A stretch of DNA of 64,000 nucleotides from an uncultured Muribaculaceae bacterium. GTDB taxonomy: Bacteria; Bacteroidota; Bacteroidia; Bacteroidales; Muribaculaceae. Positions 55,376 through 63,228 of the stretch are shown piece by piece. Position 1 is the stretch's first letter. Each line of letters starts with the position of its first letter. Location: positions 186,001 through 250,000 of the forward strand of contig CAJTME010000001.1 of the NCBI GenBank assembly GCA_910577315.1. Direction: 5' to 3'. The position numbers were made by a program, and so were the translations under genes. The notes beneath the pieces were generated by a model. The model made no database searches. It was given only the letters and a program-made list of their open reading frames with translations, and was not told the origin of the DNA.

Positions 55376-55668
55376 TGAATCTGGCTTCAAGGCTGTAGAG
55401 ACAGCCCCGGTCAGGTTCATCTGACTTTGTTAGACGGATGCAAACCGTCGAAAAGGTGTCATAGAATTTTATCTTACGTATTCAAACTTGGCCGTCTGAA
55501 ACTCAGCAAGGATAGAATCAACAATGACACCTGCATCGTTGGCTGTACTCGCCCTTCACGGGCATGGTATATGCGAATGGTGTGGGGCTGTCATCTCTTC
55601 CTGCTGAGTAGGTAAGCCAAGACCTGAATACGGGATAAGATTTCACTGCAATCCTCACACCTTTTTTT
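55376..55668 (+). ncRNA. Structured RNA of about 290 nt, sRNA or regulatory leader
   Basis: The stretch between two genes has its own promoter, no convincing ORF and dense pairing. Helices: GGCTGT/ACAGCC (55391-55406), GTCAG/CTGAC (55410-55425), GACGG/CCGTC (55433-55449), GGTGTCAT/ATGACACC (55455-55462 with 55524-55531) continued by GAATTTTATC/GATAGAATC, GCCC/GGGC (55551-55563), and GGTGTGGGG/CCTCACACC (55579-55587 with 55653-55661) directly followed by seven T. ACAGCCCC (55401-55408) can instead pair with GGGGCTGT (55584-55591), which would break the last helix. I do not recognise RNase P, tmRNA, SRP or a known riboswitch; a 6S-like RNA is not excluded. Confidence 0.6.
55579..55668 (+). terminator. 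Long-loop terminator of the structured RNA
   Basis: A 9-bp stem (55579-55587 with 55653-55661, one G-U pair) encloses about 65 nt and is followed by T7. It ends the RNA a few bases before the next operon. Confidence 0.6.
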
Positions 55669-55717
55669 ATTCATGCTCACCAACGGCGGGAAAGGAGGAT
55701 TGGCCCGTAAGAAACGG

Positions 55718-56185
55718 ATGTATCCCTCGCTATTGAAATTTTTGCTTTGCCTGATGTCTGCGGCTTTACTGGCGGCGGCTTCCCTGGCCGATACGGACGA
55801 TTCGCTCGCGCCAGCCATGACCCTCTCGGGAATTATGGTGTTCGCAGCCGGACGCCTCCCTGATTTTGCCGTACAACATTTAGAGAAGTACGTCATGCTG
55901 TTGTTATGGAGCGTGATTACGTTCCTGAGCCTGCGCCATTTCGGCGTTCTCCCGGCGATAATATCGTTCACGGCGATGCTCAGCTATGTAAAGTTGATGT
56001 TTGAAAGTCCATCGGCCCACACACGCCACAGCGTGCTGCTGACCGTTCTCGGCGCCGGATTCATCATCGCAGGGCTCCTGTCGGGCATATCTCCCCGTGT
56101 GTCACGCGCCTTGCTGCTTCTTGCCCTGGCAATTGACGCGATTTTACTCCTATCCCCAACCGAACAAACCGATAAACACATATAA
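55718..56185 (+). CDS. Small multi-pass membrane protein, unknown function
   Basis: The 155-residue product is very hydrophobic with about five membrane helices (for example LLKFLLCLMSAALLAAASL, VMLLLWSVITFLSL, FGVLPAIISFTAMLSYV, VLLTVLGAGFIIAGLLSGI, ALLLLALAIDAILLL). The frame is open to 55673; the ATG at 55718 (MYPSLLKF) places the first helix at the N-terminus. I do not recognise a family. It precedes a nucleotidyltransferase and a CDP-alcohol phosphatidyltransferase on the same strand with a 4-base gap, so it probably belongs to the same lipid pathway. Confidence 0.65.
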   Translation: MYPSLLKFLLCLMSAALLAAASLADTDDSLAPAMTLSGIMVFAAGRLPDFAVQHLEKYVMLLLWSVITFLSLRHFGVLPAIISFTAMLSYVKLMFESPSAHTRHSVLLTVLGAGFIIAGLLSGISPRVSRALLLLALAIDAILLLSPTEQTDKHI

Positions 56186-56189
56186 AACA

Positions 56190-56903
56190 ATGAAATACGC
56201 AATACTGGCCGGCGGTCATGGTTCCCGCTTCACGAAAGAAGGCGTCGCCACACCGAAACCAATGGTTGAAATAATGGGCCAGCCCATGATTGGACGCCTT
56301 ATCTCCATCCTTGCCGAATGTGGCGCAGAAACGGTTAATGTCGCTGCAAATCCGAGGATGGAAGGATTCATCCCTTACCTTGAAAGCCTCAGGGAAAAAT
56401 ATCCCTGTCTGTCAATACGTCCGATTATCACTGAAAACTCCTACGAAAGCCTATGCTGCGCAGCCGACGGTATCGAAGGCGAATTCGTGGCCATGACTGT
56501 CGATGCAATTTTTCCTATTGAAGAATTCCGCGACTATGTAAGCCGGGTGAACGCTATGGGAAAGGACGAGGTGCTGATGGGCCTGACACGCTATATAGAC
56601 GATGAAAGCCCCCTCTATGCCCGCATAGGTCCCGACGGCGACATCATCGACTACCGATACGGCGGCGAACCTTTTGCCGAGGGTGCGATTGTGTCGGCAG
56701 GACTCTACGGCCTGTCGTCCCACGCCATGCAGGCCGTAAGGGAATCAGGCCACTACCCTGAATCGCTCAGCGACTTCCAACGCACCCTTGCCACGATGAC
56801 GCCAATCCAGGTAAAGCCTTTTGAGTTCTCGTGCGCCTTCGACGTAGACAACCTCCACGACCTTTCGTCGGCCAACAGCTTCCTGACCGAAATGTCAAAA
56901 TAA
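56190..56903 (+). CDS. NTP-dependent nucleotidyltransferase (sugar/polyol phosphate)
   Basis: The 237-residue protein has the signature LAGGHGSRFTKEGVATPKPMVEIMGQPMIGRLI, a catalytic aspartate in VAMTVDAIFPIEEF and an acceptor-binding C-terminal half. It is in the same superfamily as glucose-1-phosphate or inositol-phosphate nucleotidylyltransferases. The start is set at MKYAILAGG, 4 bases after the membrane protein stop. Twelve bases later comes a CDP-alcohol phosphatidyltransferase, so this enzyme may make a CDP-activated alcohol used by it. That pathway is an inference. Confidence 0.8.
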   Translation: MKYAILAGGHGSRFTKEGVATPKPMVEIMGQPMIGRLISILAECGAETVNVAANPRMEGFIPYLESLREKYPCLSIRPIITENSYESLCCAADGIEGEFVAMTVDAIFPIEEFRDYVSRVNAMGKDEVLMGLTRYIDDESPLYARIGPDGDIIDYRYGGEPFAEGAIVSAGLYGLSSHAMQAVRESGHYPESLSDFQRTLATMTPIQVKPFEFSCAFDVDNLHDLSSANSFLTEMSK

Positions 56904-56915
56904 CTCTCCACTGCC

Positions 56916-57881
56916 ATGTTTGAAAAAATCAAGGAGGAATATCGCTCCACACTGAAATCGTCTGATACCGAAGAACATATCGACCTCGCCTTTTACCGGC
57001 CGCTTGGCTATGCCTGGGCCTGCCTTTTCCGCCGTCTCGGCGTACATCCCAATGCCGTAACCATAGCATCGATATTTCTCGGAATCGGCGCGGCGTTTTG
57101 CTTCTACCCCGCCGACATTTACATAAACCTCATTGGCATCGGGCTGCTCATATGGGCAAATACCTATGACAGCGCCGATGGTCAGCTCGCCCGCCTTACA
57201 AAGCAATATTCCCCGCTGGGCCGCATCCTCGACGGCGCCGCCGGCGACGTGTGGTTCGTGTCAATCTACATTGCGATATGCCTCAGGGCTGTGCGCGACA
57301 CCGAATTTTTCACAATCCATCCGGCCCTGGTGTGGATTCTCGCCGCCGTGGCCGGGCTGTGCCACGCCCGTCAGGCCGCCCTTGCCGACTATTACCGCCA
57401 GGCGCATCTTTTCTTCCTCAAGGGCAGTGGGGGCAGCGAAATTGATTCGTCCGAACCAATACGCGAAAAGCTCAACAACCTGATGGCTTCGCGCAAGTAT
57501 GCGCAGGCCCTCCCCGCGATGGTATATCTTGGCTACACCACCGCCCAGGAACGGCAGACGCCTGAGTTCCAACGGCTGAAAACAGCCGTAAAAGGCATGG
57601 ACACGGACAGCAACGCCTTCCATAGGCTCCGCGAGGATTTCCTCCGCCACAGCCGCCCCCTGTGCAAATGGGAAAATTTCATGACATTCAACTGGCGCAG
57701 CATCTGCCTGTTCGGATGTATAATCGCCGGTTTTCCCTGGGTATATTTCATCATTGAGATAACTGTGTTCAACATCGTGCTGCTCTATACCCGCATTACA
57801 CACGAAAAAGCCTGCAAGGCACTCTGCGCAACTTATTGCGGCCAGGAAAACGGCAGTTCAAAAATACGGTTTGCCCGATAA
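56916..57881 (+). CDS. CDP-alcohol phosphatidyltransferase family enzyme
   Basis: The 321-residue membrane protein has the complete family signature DSADGQLARLTKQYSPLGRILDGAAGD (split here: DSADGQLAR and LGRILDGAAGD), of the form DG-AR-G-D-D, near residue 87. Several hydrophobic helices surround it. The protein is longer than PgsA-type enzymes because of a soluble insertion (about 165-250). Such enzymes join a CDP-activated lipid or head group to an alcohol, giving phosphatidylinositol, archaetidyl or other polar lipids. With the adjacent nucleotidyltransferase it suggests a special head group. It is the last gene of its cluster. Confidence 0.88.
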   Translation: MFEKIKEEYRSTLKSSDTEEHIDLAFYRPLGYAWACLFRRLGVHPNAVTIASIFLGIGAAFCFYPADIYINLIGIGLLIWANTYDSADGQLARLTKQYSPLGRILDGAAGDVWFVSIYIAICLRAVRDTEFFTIHPALVWILAAVAGLCHARQAALADYYRQAHLFFLKGSGGSEIDSSEPIREKLNNLMASRKYAQALPAMVYLGYTTAQERQTPEFQRLKTAVKGMDTDSNAFHRLREDFLRHSRPLCKWENFMTFNWRSICLFGCIIAGFPWVYFIIEITVFNIVLLYTRITHEKACKALCATYCGQENGSSKIRFAR

Positions 57882-57896
57882 GTGGGAATTTTTTCC

Positions 57897-57904
57897 TACC
57901 TTTG
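57897..57904 (+). promoter_or_regulatory. -7 element for DUF3822-rsmD
   Basis: TACCTTTG with TTTG at 57870-57873 (23 bases apart). It ends 9 bases before the ATG at 57914, so the leader would be only a few bases long. Confidence 0.65.
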
Positions 57905-57913
57905 CATCTCAAA

Positions 57914-58744
57914 ATGGCAAAAGCACCTCTCACGAAAGACCTTGTCGATGACGCATCGCTATGGCGGCTGTCGCTGCTCATTGGCGACGGTTCTGTCGAC
58001 GTGCTCGCCCACAAAATCGTGGGCGACGCCCCCATCGTGAGCGCGAGGTTGCCGTTCGACCCCGCTGCATCCTCAACGGCAGCCGCGGTCGAGGAGGTGA
58101 TATATGCAAATCCTCTGTTATTGGCTCCGTTCGGAAAAACCGACATAGTCGTGCGCACACGGCGTTTCTTCATTCTGCCGCCCGAAGTCGCCGGCGACCC
58201 AGATGCCGTTGAATCGCTATGCGAGATTTTCCCTCCCGGCGACGGCCAGTTCACGCCCTGCGTTTCGGCACTAGACAGCCGCAACGCTGTGGTGTTTCTC
58301 CTTGACAAGGGCGTGGCCAATTTCCTGGCCCGCACCTACGACAGCTCGGCGCCACGCCACGTACTTTCGGCTCTCGGACAGTATTTCACCCACAAAAGCC
58401 GTCTGGGAAATTCATCAAAGATGTATGTAAATCTCGACGGCGCGTCGCTCGACATCCTCGTCTATGACAACATCGGCCTCGTGGCGGCCAACACCATCGA
58501 GGCCCCGACAGCTGAAAACGCGGCTTACTTCATCCTCGCCATCGGACGCACCGCCGGGCTCGACCCGCAGACCTCCGAACTGATGATTGCCGGCGACTCA
58601 GACCGCCGCTCATCACTCACCCCTATGCTGCGCCGTTTCATCAATTATGTGATGCCAGCCATTTTCCCGTCGGCCGCCTATCATGGCGACCCTAACGCGC
58701 TAAAAGCGTCATTTCCACTCGTAATCTTACCCTTATGCGAATAA
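57914..58744 (+). CDS. DUF3822 family protein
   Basis: The 276-residue protein matches the DUF3822 family of Bacteroidetes, which is encoded directly ahead of rsmD. It has no signal peptide. Recognisable parts are LSLLIGDGSVDVLAHKI, an actin-like/ASKHA pattern in YVNLDGASLDILVYDNIGLVAANTIEAP and AAYFILAIGRTAGLDPQTSELMIAGDSDRRSSLTPMLRRF. Function is unknown; the ASKHA impression is only from the strand pattern. The start at 57914 is fixed by the promoter just upstream. It overlaps rsmD by 10 bases. Confidence 0.85.
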   Translation: MAKAPLTKDLVDDASLWRLSLLIGDGSVDVLAHKIVGDAPIVSARLPFDPAASSTAAAVEEVIYANPLLLAPFGKTDIVVRTRRFFILPPEVAGDPDAVESLCEIFPPGDGQFTPCVSALDSRNAVVFLLDKGVANFLARTYDSSAPRHVLSALGQYFTHKSRLGNSSKMYVNLDGASLDILVYDNIGLVAANTIEAPTAENAAYFILAIGRTAGLDPQTSELMIAGDSDRRSSLTPMLRRFINYVMPAIFPSAAYHGDPNALKASFPLVILPLCE

Positions 58745-59271
58745 TCCGAGGCAAATACGGCCGCCGACGCTTTGACGTGCCGACAAACATAACGGCCCGT
58801 CCCACCACCGATTTCGCCCGCGAGAACATCTTCAACGTAATCGAGAACCTCGTCGACCTTGAGGGCCTGACCGCTCTTGACCTTTTCGCCGGCACAGGCG
58901 CTGTGTCAATCGAATTCCTCTCGCGCGAATGTGCCCGCGTGACAGCCATCGAGAAAGCCAACACCCAATACAATTTCATCCGCAAGGTTATCCAACAGCT
59001 CGGCGACAACAACATCACCCTCATCAAGGGCGATGCCCTGCGCTACCTCGCCTCGGCGACCGAGGCCTTCGACATCGTCTTCGCCGATCCTCCCTACGAC
59101 ATGCCGGGCTTTGCCGAAATTCCCAGCAAAATCCTGTCGAGCGGCGCCGTAAAGCCTGGCACGCTCGTGATTGTGGAGCACAACAAGACCCACGATTTCA
59201 GCAGCTTGCCTGGATTCATCGACCACCGCACCTACGGCTCGGTCAACTTCTCCCTGTTCAGGGTGGAATGA
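58735..59271 (+). CDS. rsmD: 16S rRNA (guanine966-N2)-methyltransferase RsmD
   Basis: The 178-residue enzyme methylates G966 of 16S rRNA with S-adenosylmethionine. It starts with the family-typical MRIIRGKYGRRRF and has ALDLFAGTGAVSIEFLSRECARVTAIEK for SAM binding and the catalytic IVFADPPYD. Length is normal. It overlaps the DUF3822 gene by 10 bases, and is followed by the asd promoter. Confidence 0.95.
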   Translation: MRIIRGKYGRRRFDVPTNITARPTTDFARENIFNVIENLVDLEGLTALDLFAGTGAVSIEFLSRECARVTAIEKANTQYNFIRKVIQQLGDNNITLIKGDALRYLASATEAFDIVFADPPYDMPGFAEIPSKILSSGAVKPGTLVIVEHNKTHDFSSLPGFIDHRTYGSVNFSLFRVE

Positions 59272-59292
59272 GAGCTTTCGGCAACTTTTCGC

Positions 59293-59322
59293 TTGTTATT
59301 CCGTTCAAATGTCGTAACTTTG
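59293..59322 (+). promoter_or_regulatory. Promoter of asd
   Basis: TTG at 59293-59295 and TAACTTTG at 59315-59322 are 19 bases apart, a good -33/-7 pair. The leader before the ATG at 59346 is about 18 nt. Confidence 0.8.
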
Positions 59323-59345
59323 CACAAATTTAACGGAATATTGAA

Positions 59346-60362
59346 ATGAACATTGCAATTGTCGGGGCCGGCGGAGCTGTCGGCCGTGAAATCTTGAAAG
59401 TACTCGAGGGGGGTGCCCTCCCCGTCGACAATCTGCGACTCTTCGGCTCGGCCCGCAGCGCCGGCTCGAAAATGAATTTCCGAGGCAGGGAAATAGAAGT
59501 CGAAGAACTTACACGCCAAAGCGATTTTAACGGCGTTGACTATGCTCTGGTATCGGCCGGAGCCTCGGTGTCGCGCGACTTCGCCGACGTAATCACCGCC
59601 CACGGCACCATTATGATTGACAATTCGAGCGCGTTCCGCATGGACGACGACGTGCCCCTTGTCGTGCCTGAAATCAACGGCGACGACGCCCTTGATGCCC
59701 CGCGTCGCATAATCGCCAATCCCAACTGCACCACCATACAGATGCTCGTAGCCCTCAACCCCATCAACCGCATTTCGCCGGTGAAACGGGTGCATGTGGC
59801 CACATATCAGGCCGCGAGCGGCGCCGGAGCGGCCGCCATGGACGAGCTTGAACAGCAACACCGCGACATCGCCGCCAGACGCGAACCCAAGGTGGAACGT
59901 TTCGCCCACCAGCTCGCCTTCAACGTCATTCCCCACATCGACGTGTTCACCGACAACGGCTACACCCGCGAGGAAATGAAAATGTTCAACGAGACCCGCA
60001 AGATAATGCACTCGCCCTCAATCGAGGTCAGCGCCACCTGCGTCCGCGTTCCCGTGATGCGCGCCCACAGCGAGGCAATCTGGGTTGAAACCGAGCGCCC
60101 CGTCAGTGTCGAGGAAGCCCGCGAGGCTTTCCGTACCGCTCCCGGCGTCACCCTCATCGACAATCCCGGGCGCCTCGAATATCCCATGCCGCTGCATCTG
60201 GCCGGTGAATATCCCGTCTACGTAGGCCGCGTGCGCCGCGACCTCGCCGGCCCCGGGCTTTCGTTCTGGACCGTCAGCGACCAGCTGCTCAAAGGCGCCG
60301 CCCTCAATGCCGTGCAGATTCTTGAATGGATTCACAACGCGCGAAACTCACAGATGGATTGA
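59346..60362 (+). CDS. asd: Aspartate-semialdehyde dehydrogenase
   Basis: The 338-residue enzyme reduces aspartyl phosphate to aspartate semialdehyde on the way to lysine, methionine, threonine and diaminopimelate. It has IVGAGGAVGREILKVLE for NADP binding, DNSSAFRMDDDVPLVVPEIN, the catalytic cysteine in ANPNCTTIQMLVALNPI, and VSATCVRVPVMRAHSEAIWVE near the C-terminus. Full length and intact. It has its own promoter and precedes the antiporter gene by 22 bases, with which it may be co-transcribed. Confidence 0.96.
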   Translation: MNIAIVGAGGAVGREILKVLEGGALPVDNLRLFGSARSAGSKMNFRGREIEVEELTRQSDFNGVDYALVSAGASVSRDFADVITAHGTIMIDNSSAFRMDDDVPLVVPEINGDDALDAPRRIIANPNCTTIQMLVALNPINRISPVKRVHVATYQAASGAGAAAMDELEQQHRDIAARREPKVERFAHQLAFNVIPHIDVFTDNGYTREEMKMFNETRKIMHSPSIEVSATCVRVPVMRAHSEAIWVETERPVSVEEAREAFRTAPGVTLIDNPGRLEYPMPLHLAGEYPVYVGRVRRDLAGPGLSFWTVSDQLLKGAALNAVQILEWIHNARNSQMD

Positions 60363-60384
60363 CCCCTTGACAATATCTTAGCCC

Positions 60385-62475
60385 ATGCTCCCGGCCGCGC
60401 TTGTAACCCAGCCCATCCCGATATTCTTTATCGTGCTGGTGATTATTTTGCTCGCGCCGCTGCTGCTCAACCGGCTCAAGATTCCCCATATCATCGGCAT
60501 GATTGTTGCCGGGGTGGTCATAGGCCCCCACGGCTTCGACGTGCTTCAGGACGATTCAAGTTTCGCCATCTTCGGCCAGGTGGGACTGCTCTACCTCATG
60601 TTCCTCGCCGGCCTGGAAATCGACATGTTCCACCTGAGGCTCAACCTCAGGCGCGGACTGCTGTTCGGCGTGCTCACCCTCGCCATCCCGCTTGTCTTAG
60701 GGGTGATAACCAGCGTGACGGTGCTGAGGCTCGACCTCACCACCTCGCTGCTGCTCGGGGCCATGTATGCCGCCCACACCCTGATTTCCTACCCCGTTGC
60801 CGCCCGCTTCGGCATCACCAAGACCCCAGCCGTCCTCATCGCCATCGTCGGGACCATAATCGCTGTGGTTGGCTCGCTGCTCGTACTCGCCACCGCCGTC
60901 AGCATCCGCCGCGAGGGCTCGTTTAACCCCATGGCCGTGGGCTGGCTGCTGGTCGGCATGGCCGTATGGACCGCGGCCATACTGTACCTCTATCCGCGCA
61001 TCACAAGGTGGTTTTTCAAACGCTACTCCGACCGCGTCACCCAATATGTCTTCGTGCTGGCCATGGTGTTCCTGGCGGCATGGACGGCCCAGCTCATCGG
61101 GCTTGAAGGCGTGCTCGGCGCTTTTGTGGCCGGACTTGTGCTCAACCGCTTCGTTCCCATGGGCTCGCCCCTCATGACCTCAATTGAGTTTGTCGGCAAC
61201 GCCCTGTTCATCCCCTACTTCCTCATCAGCGTCGGCATGATGATAAACGTGCGCGTGGCCCTGAATCCCGACACCCTTGCCGTGGCCGCCCTAATGCTCG
61301 CCGTGGCCCTCGTTTCCAAATGGCTGCCAGCCTTCATTGCCCAGAAGGCTAACCGCCTGTCGTCGCCCAGCCGCAACGTCATGTTCGGCCTCACGGCCGC
61401 GCATACCGCCGTGGCCCTTGCCGTCGTCACCCTCGGCTTCCAGCTCGGCATGCTCTCGGGCGTGATGCTCAACGCCACCATCCTCGTAATCCTCGTCACC
61501 TGTGCCGTCGCCCCGATAATCACGGCCTCGGGCGCGGCCAAGCTGAAAATAAGCATGCTCGACCGCGACGAGATGATTCGCCACACCCGCACCAACAACA
61601 CCCTCATCGCTGTCGCAAACCCGCTCACAGCCCCCTCAATCGTCGAGCTCGGCATGCTCATGCGCAACGACCGCGGCATCCACAACTTCTATGCCATCCA
61701 CGTGCGCAACGAGAACACGCGCGCCGCGAAGGCCCTGTCGTCGGCGTCGCTCGACACGGCACAGACAGCCGCCGCAGCCGCCGACGTGAAGCTGACCAAA
61801 ATCGAACGATACGACCTCAACACCGTCACAGGCATCCTCAACGCCATCTCCGAGCGCGACATAACCGAGGTGGTGCTCGGCATGCACCGGCGCGCCACGG
61901 TCATCGACTCGTTCTTCGGCCTCAAAGTCGAGCAACTGCTGCGCGCCACCAACCGCATGGTCATAATCTCACGCTGCTACATCCCCCTCAACACCGTCAC
62001 ACGCATCGTCGTTGCCGTGCCGCGCGGCGCCCAGTACGAGACCGGATTCAGCCGTTGGGTTCGCGCCATCGCACGCCTCACACGCCAGCTCGGCTGCCGC
62101 GTGATATTCTGCTGCCACGCCGACGTCCAGCCACTTATCCGAGGCGTGCTGTATCAGGAGAACTACGGCGTGCGCTGCGAATTCCGCACCATCGAATCGC
62201 TCGACGAAATGATACTTATGACAGGCAGGATTCTCGACGACGACCTGTTCATCGTCATCAGCGCCCGCGCCCACTCGGTGTCGCACACCGACGAGGTCAC
62301 CGAAATGCCCTCGCTACTCCAGCGCAACTTCTCGCGCAATAACATCATCGTCATCTACCCCGAGCAATTCGGCGAAGCCCCTGCCCTCACATCCTTCTCC
62401 GACCCCCTCGCCTCCGACCTCTCCACCACCCCCACCGGCTGGCTCACAAAGCTGTGGAAACGGGTGGGGAAGTGA
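60385..62475 (+). CDS. CPA2-type cation/proton antiporter with C-terminal USP-like domains
   Basis: The 696-residue membrane protein starts with about twelve to thirteen helices (residues 10-390), including RLKIPHIIGMIVAGVVIGPHGFDVL and MYAAHTLISYPVAARFG, typical of the KefB/NapA-type CPA2 family. The C-terminal soluble half (about 400-690) has paired universal-stress-protein-like folds (NTLIAVANPLTAPSIVELGML, TRIVVAVPRGAQYETGFSRWV). It exchanges Na+ or K+ for protons at the cytoplasmic membrane. Domain order is common in Bacteroidetes. A transposase gene follows after 22 bases. Confidence 0.88.
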   Translation: MLPAALVTQPIPIFFIVLVIILLAPLLLNRLKIPHIIGMIVAGVVIGPHGFDVLQDDSSFAIFGQVGLLYLMFLAGLEIDMFHLRLNLRRGLLFGVLTLAIPLVLGVITSVTVLRLDLTTSLLLGAMYAAHTLISYPVAARFGITKTPAVLIAIVGTIIAVVGSLLVLATAVSIRREGSFNPMAVGWLLVGMAVWTAAILYLYPRITRWFFKRYSDRVTQYVFVLAMVFLAAWTAQLIGLEGVLGAFVAGLVLNRFVPMGSPLMTSIEFVGNALFIPYFLISVGMMINVRVALNPDTLAVAALMLAVALVSKWLPAFIAQKANRLSSPSRNVMFGLTAAHTAVALAVVTLGFQLGMLSGVMLNATILVILVTCAVAPIITASGAAKLKISMLDRDEMIRHTRTNNTLIAVANPLTAPSIVELGMLMRNDRGIHNFYAIHVRNENTRAAKALSSASLDTAQTAAAAADVKLTKIERYDLNTVTGILNAISERDITEVVLGMHRRATVIDSFFGLKVEQLLRATNRMVIISRCYIPLNTVTRIVVAVPRGAQYETGFSRWVRAIARLTRQLGCRVIFCCHADVQPLIRGVLYQENYGVRCEFRTIESLDEMILMTGRILDDDLFIVISARAHSVSHTDEVTEMPSLLQRNFSRNNIIVIYPEQFGEAPALTSFSDPLASDLSTTPTGWLTKLWKRVGK

Positions 62476-62497
62476 AAAAAGGCTGATTAAATGAGCC

Positions 62498-63025
62498 ATG
62501 AATATGCAGCCATTCCATAATCGCCGCAACAATAGGGCCAAATGGCATAATTATTGCCACGGCCTATACTTCATAACGATTTGCACACTCGACAAAAAAC
62601 ATTTTTTCGGGCAAATCAACAATGGCATGATTACATATCATCCTATTGGCAAAATTGCCGTAAGCAACATAACCAATCTACCAGCGCATGTTAAGGACGT
62701 GGAAGTTGTGAACTATATAGTAATGCCTAATCATATCCATCTTATATTGCATATATCTTCCTCAGCCACCTCCGAGCCAAAAGGCTGTTTAAAACCATCT
62801 AACCACTCCGTAAACGAGGTTGACTTCCATTACAACTCTCGCCTCTCCATTACCGTAAGGTCATTGAAATCCGCTATCACCAAAGAGGCAAGAAACGTTT
62901 GCAGCGATTTCAAGTGGCAACGGGGCTATCATGACCATATCATCCGCGACCAAAGGGCATTTGACAACATCATGGCATACGTAGATAACAATGTCGCTCT
63001 ATGGCACAACGACTGCCTAAGATAA
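62498..63025 (+). CDS. REP-associated tyrosine transposase (RAYT, Y1 HUH)
   Basis: The 175-residue protein is a single-domain HUH transposase of the IS200-like Y1_Tnp family. The HUH motif is His79 and His81 in VMPNHIHLILH, and the catalytic tyrosine is Tyr144 in KWQRGYHDHIIRD. RAYTs mobilise or maintain short palindromic REP elements. A perfect inverted pair of palindromic elements starts 8 bases after its stop. Base composition is clearly lower in GC than the neighbouring antiporter, suggesting acquisition by transfer. The reading frame is intact. Confidence 0.9.
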   Translation: MNMQPFHNRRNNRAKWHNYCHGLYFITICTLDKKHFFGQINNGMITYHPIGKIAVSNITNLPAHVKDVEVVNYIVMPNHIHLILHISSSATSEPKGCLKPSNHSVNEVDFHYNSRLSITVRSLKSAITKEARNVCSDFKWQRGYHDHIIRDQRAFDNIMAYVDNNVALWHNDCLR

Positions 63026-63032
63026 CCCCAGG

Positions 63033-63172
63033 ACAGTAGGGGCGCAGCATGCTGCGCCCGCGCCAACGACACATTTATTTGTTATATATTCAATTTGTTA
63101 TATATTCCGGTGGTTTACCCATCCGGGCGGTTTCCATCCGGGCGCGGGCGCAGCATGCTGCGCCCCTACTGT
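63033..63172. repeat. Inverted pair of 32-bp palindromic REP-like elements
   Basis: Left copy 63033-63064 and right copy 63141-63172 are exact reverse complements over 32 bases. Each contains the 20-nt palindrome GGGCGCAGCATGCTGCGCCC. The 76-base spacer holds a tandem AT-rich repeat, ATTTGTTATATATTC at 63077-63091 and 63093-63107, and a direct repeat CCATCCGGGCG at 63119-63129 and 63134-63144. Next to the RAYT gene this is the layout of a REPtron. No further copy was noticed in the window. Confidence 0.88.
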
Positions 63173-63181
63173 TTTAAAATA

Positions 63182-63210
63182 AAAAACGGACGCCGGGGGC
63201 GTCCGTTTTT
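63182..63210 (-). terminator. Bidirectional intrinsic terminator
   Basis: AAAAACGGACGCC at 63182-63194 pairs with its complement at 63198-63210 across a GGG loop, with T-tracts in both directions. It ends the minus-strand gene at 63229 and may also stop transcripts from the transposase side. Confidence 0.88.
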
Positions 63211-63228
63211 GGTATGGGGGGATGTTAA

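Noticed and set aside
55427..55615. A 62-codon frame inside the structured RNA
   Set aside because: It starts with TTG, has a mix of Cys, Arg and Trp with no domain, and the same bases are committed to strong helices.
55376..55668. RNase P, tmRNA, SRP or group II intron RNA
   Set aside because: The conserved GAGGAAAGUC core of RNase P, the tag-coding and TTCGAATCC end of tmRNA, the GGTCAGG-GGAAGGAAGCAGC of SRP and intron domain V were looked for and not found. A 6S RNA cannot be excluded by eye.
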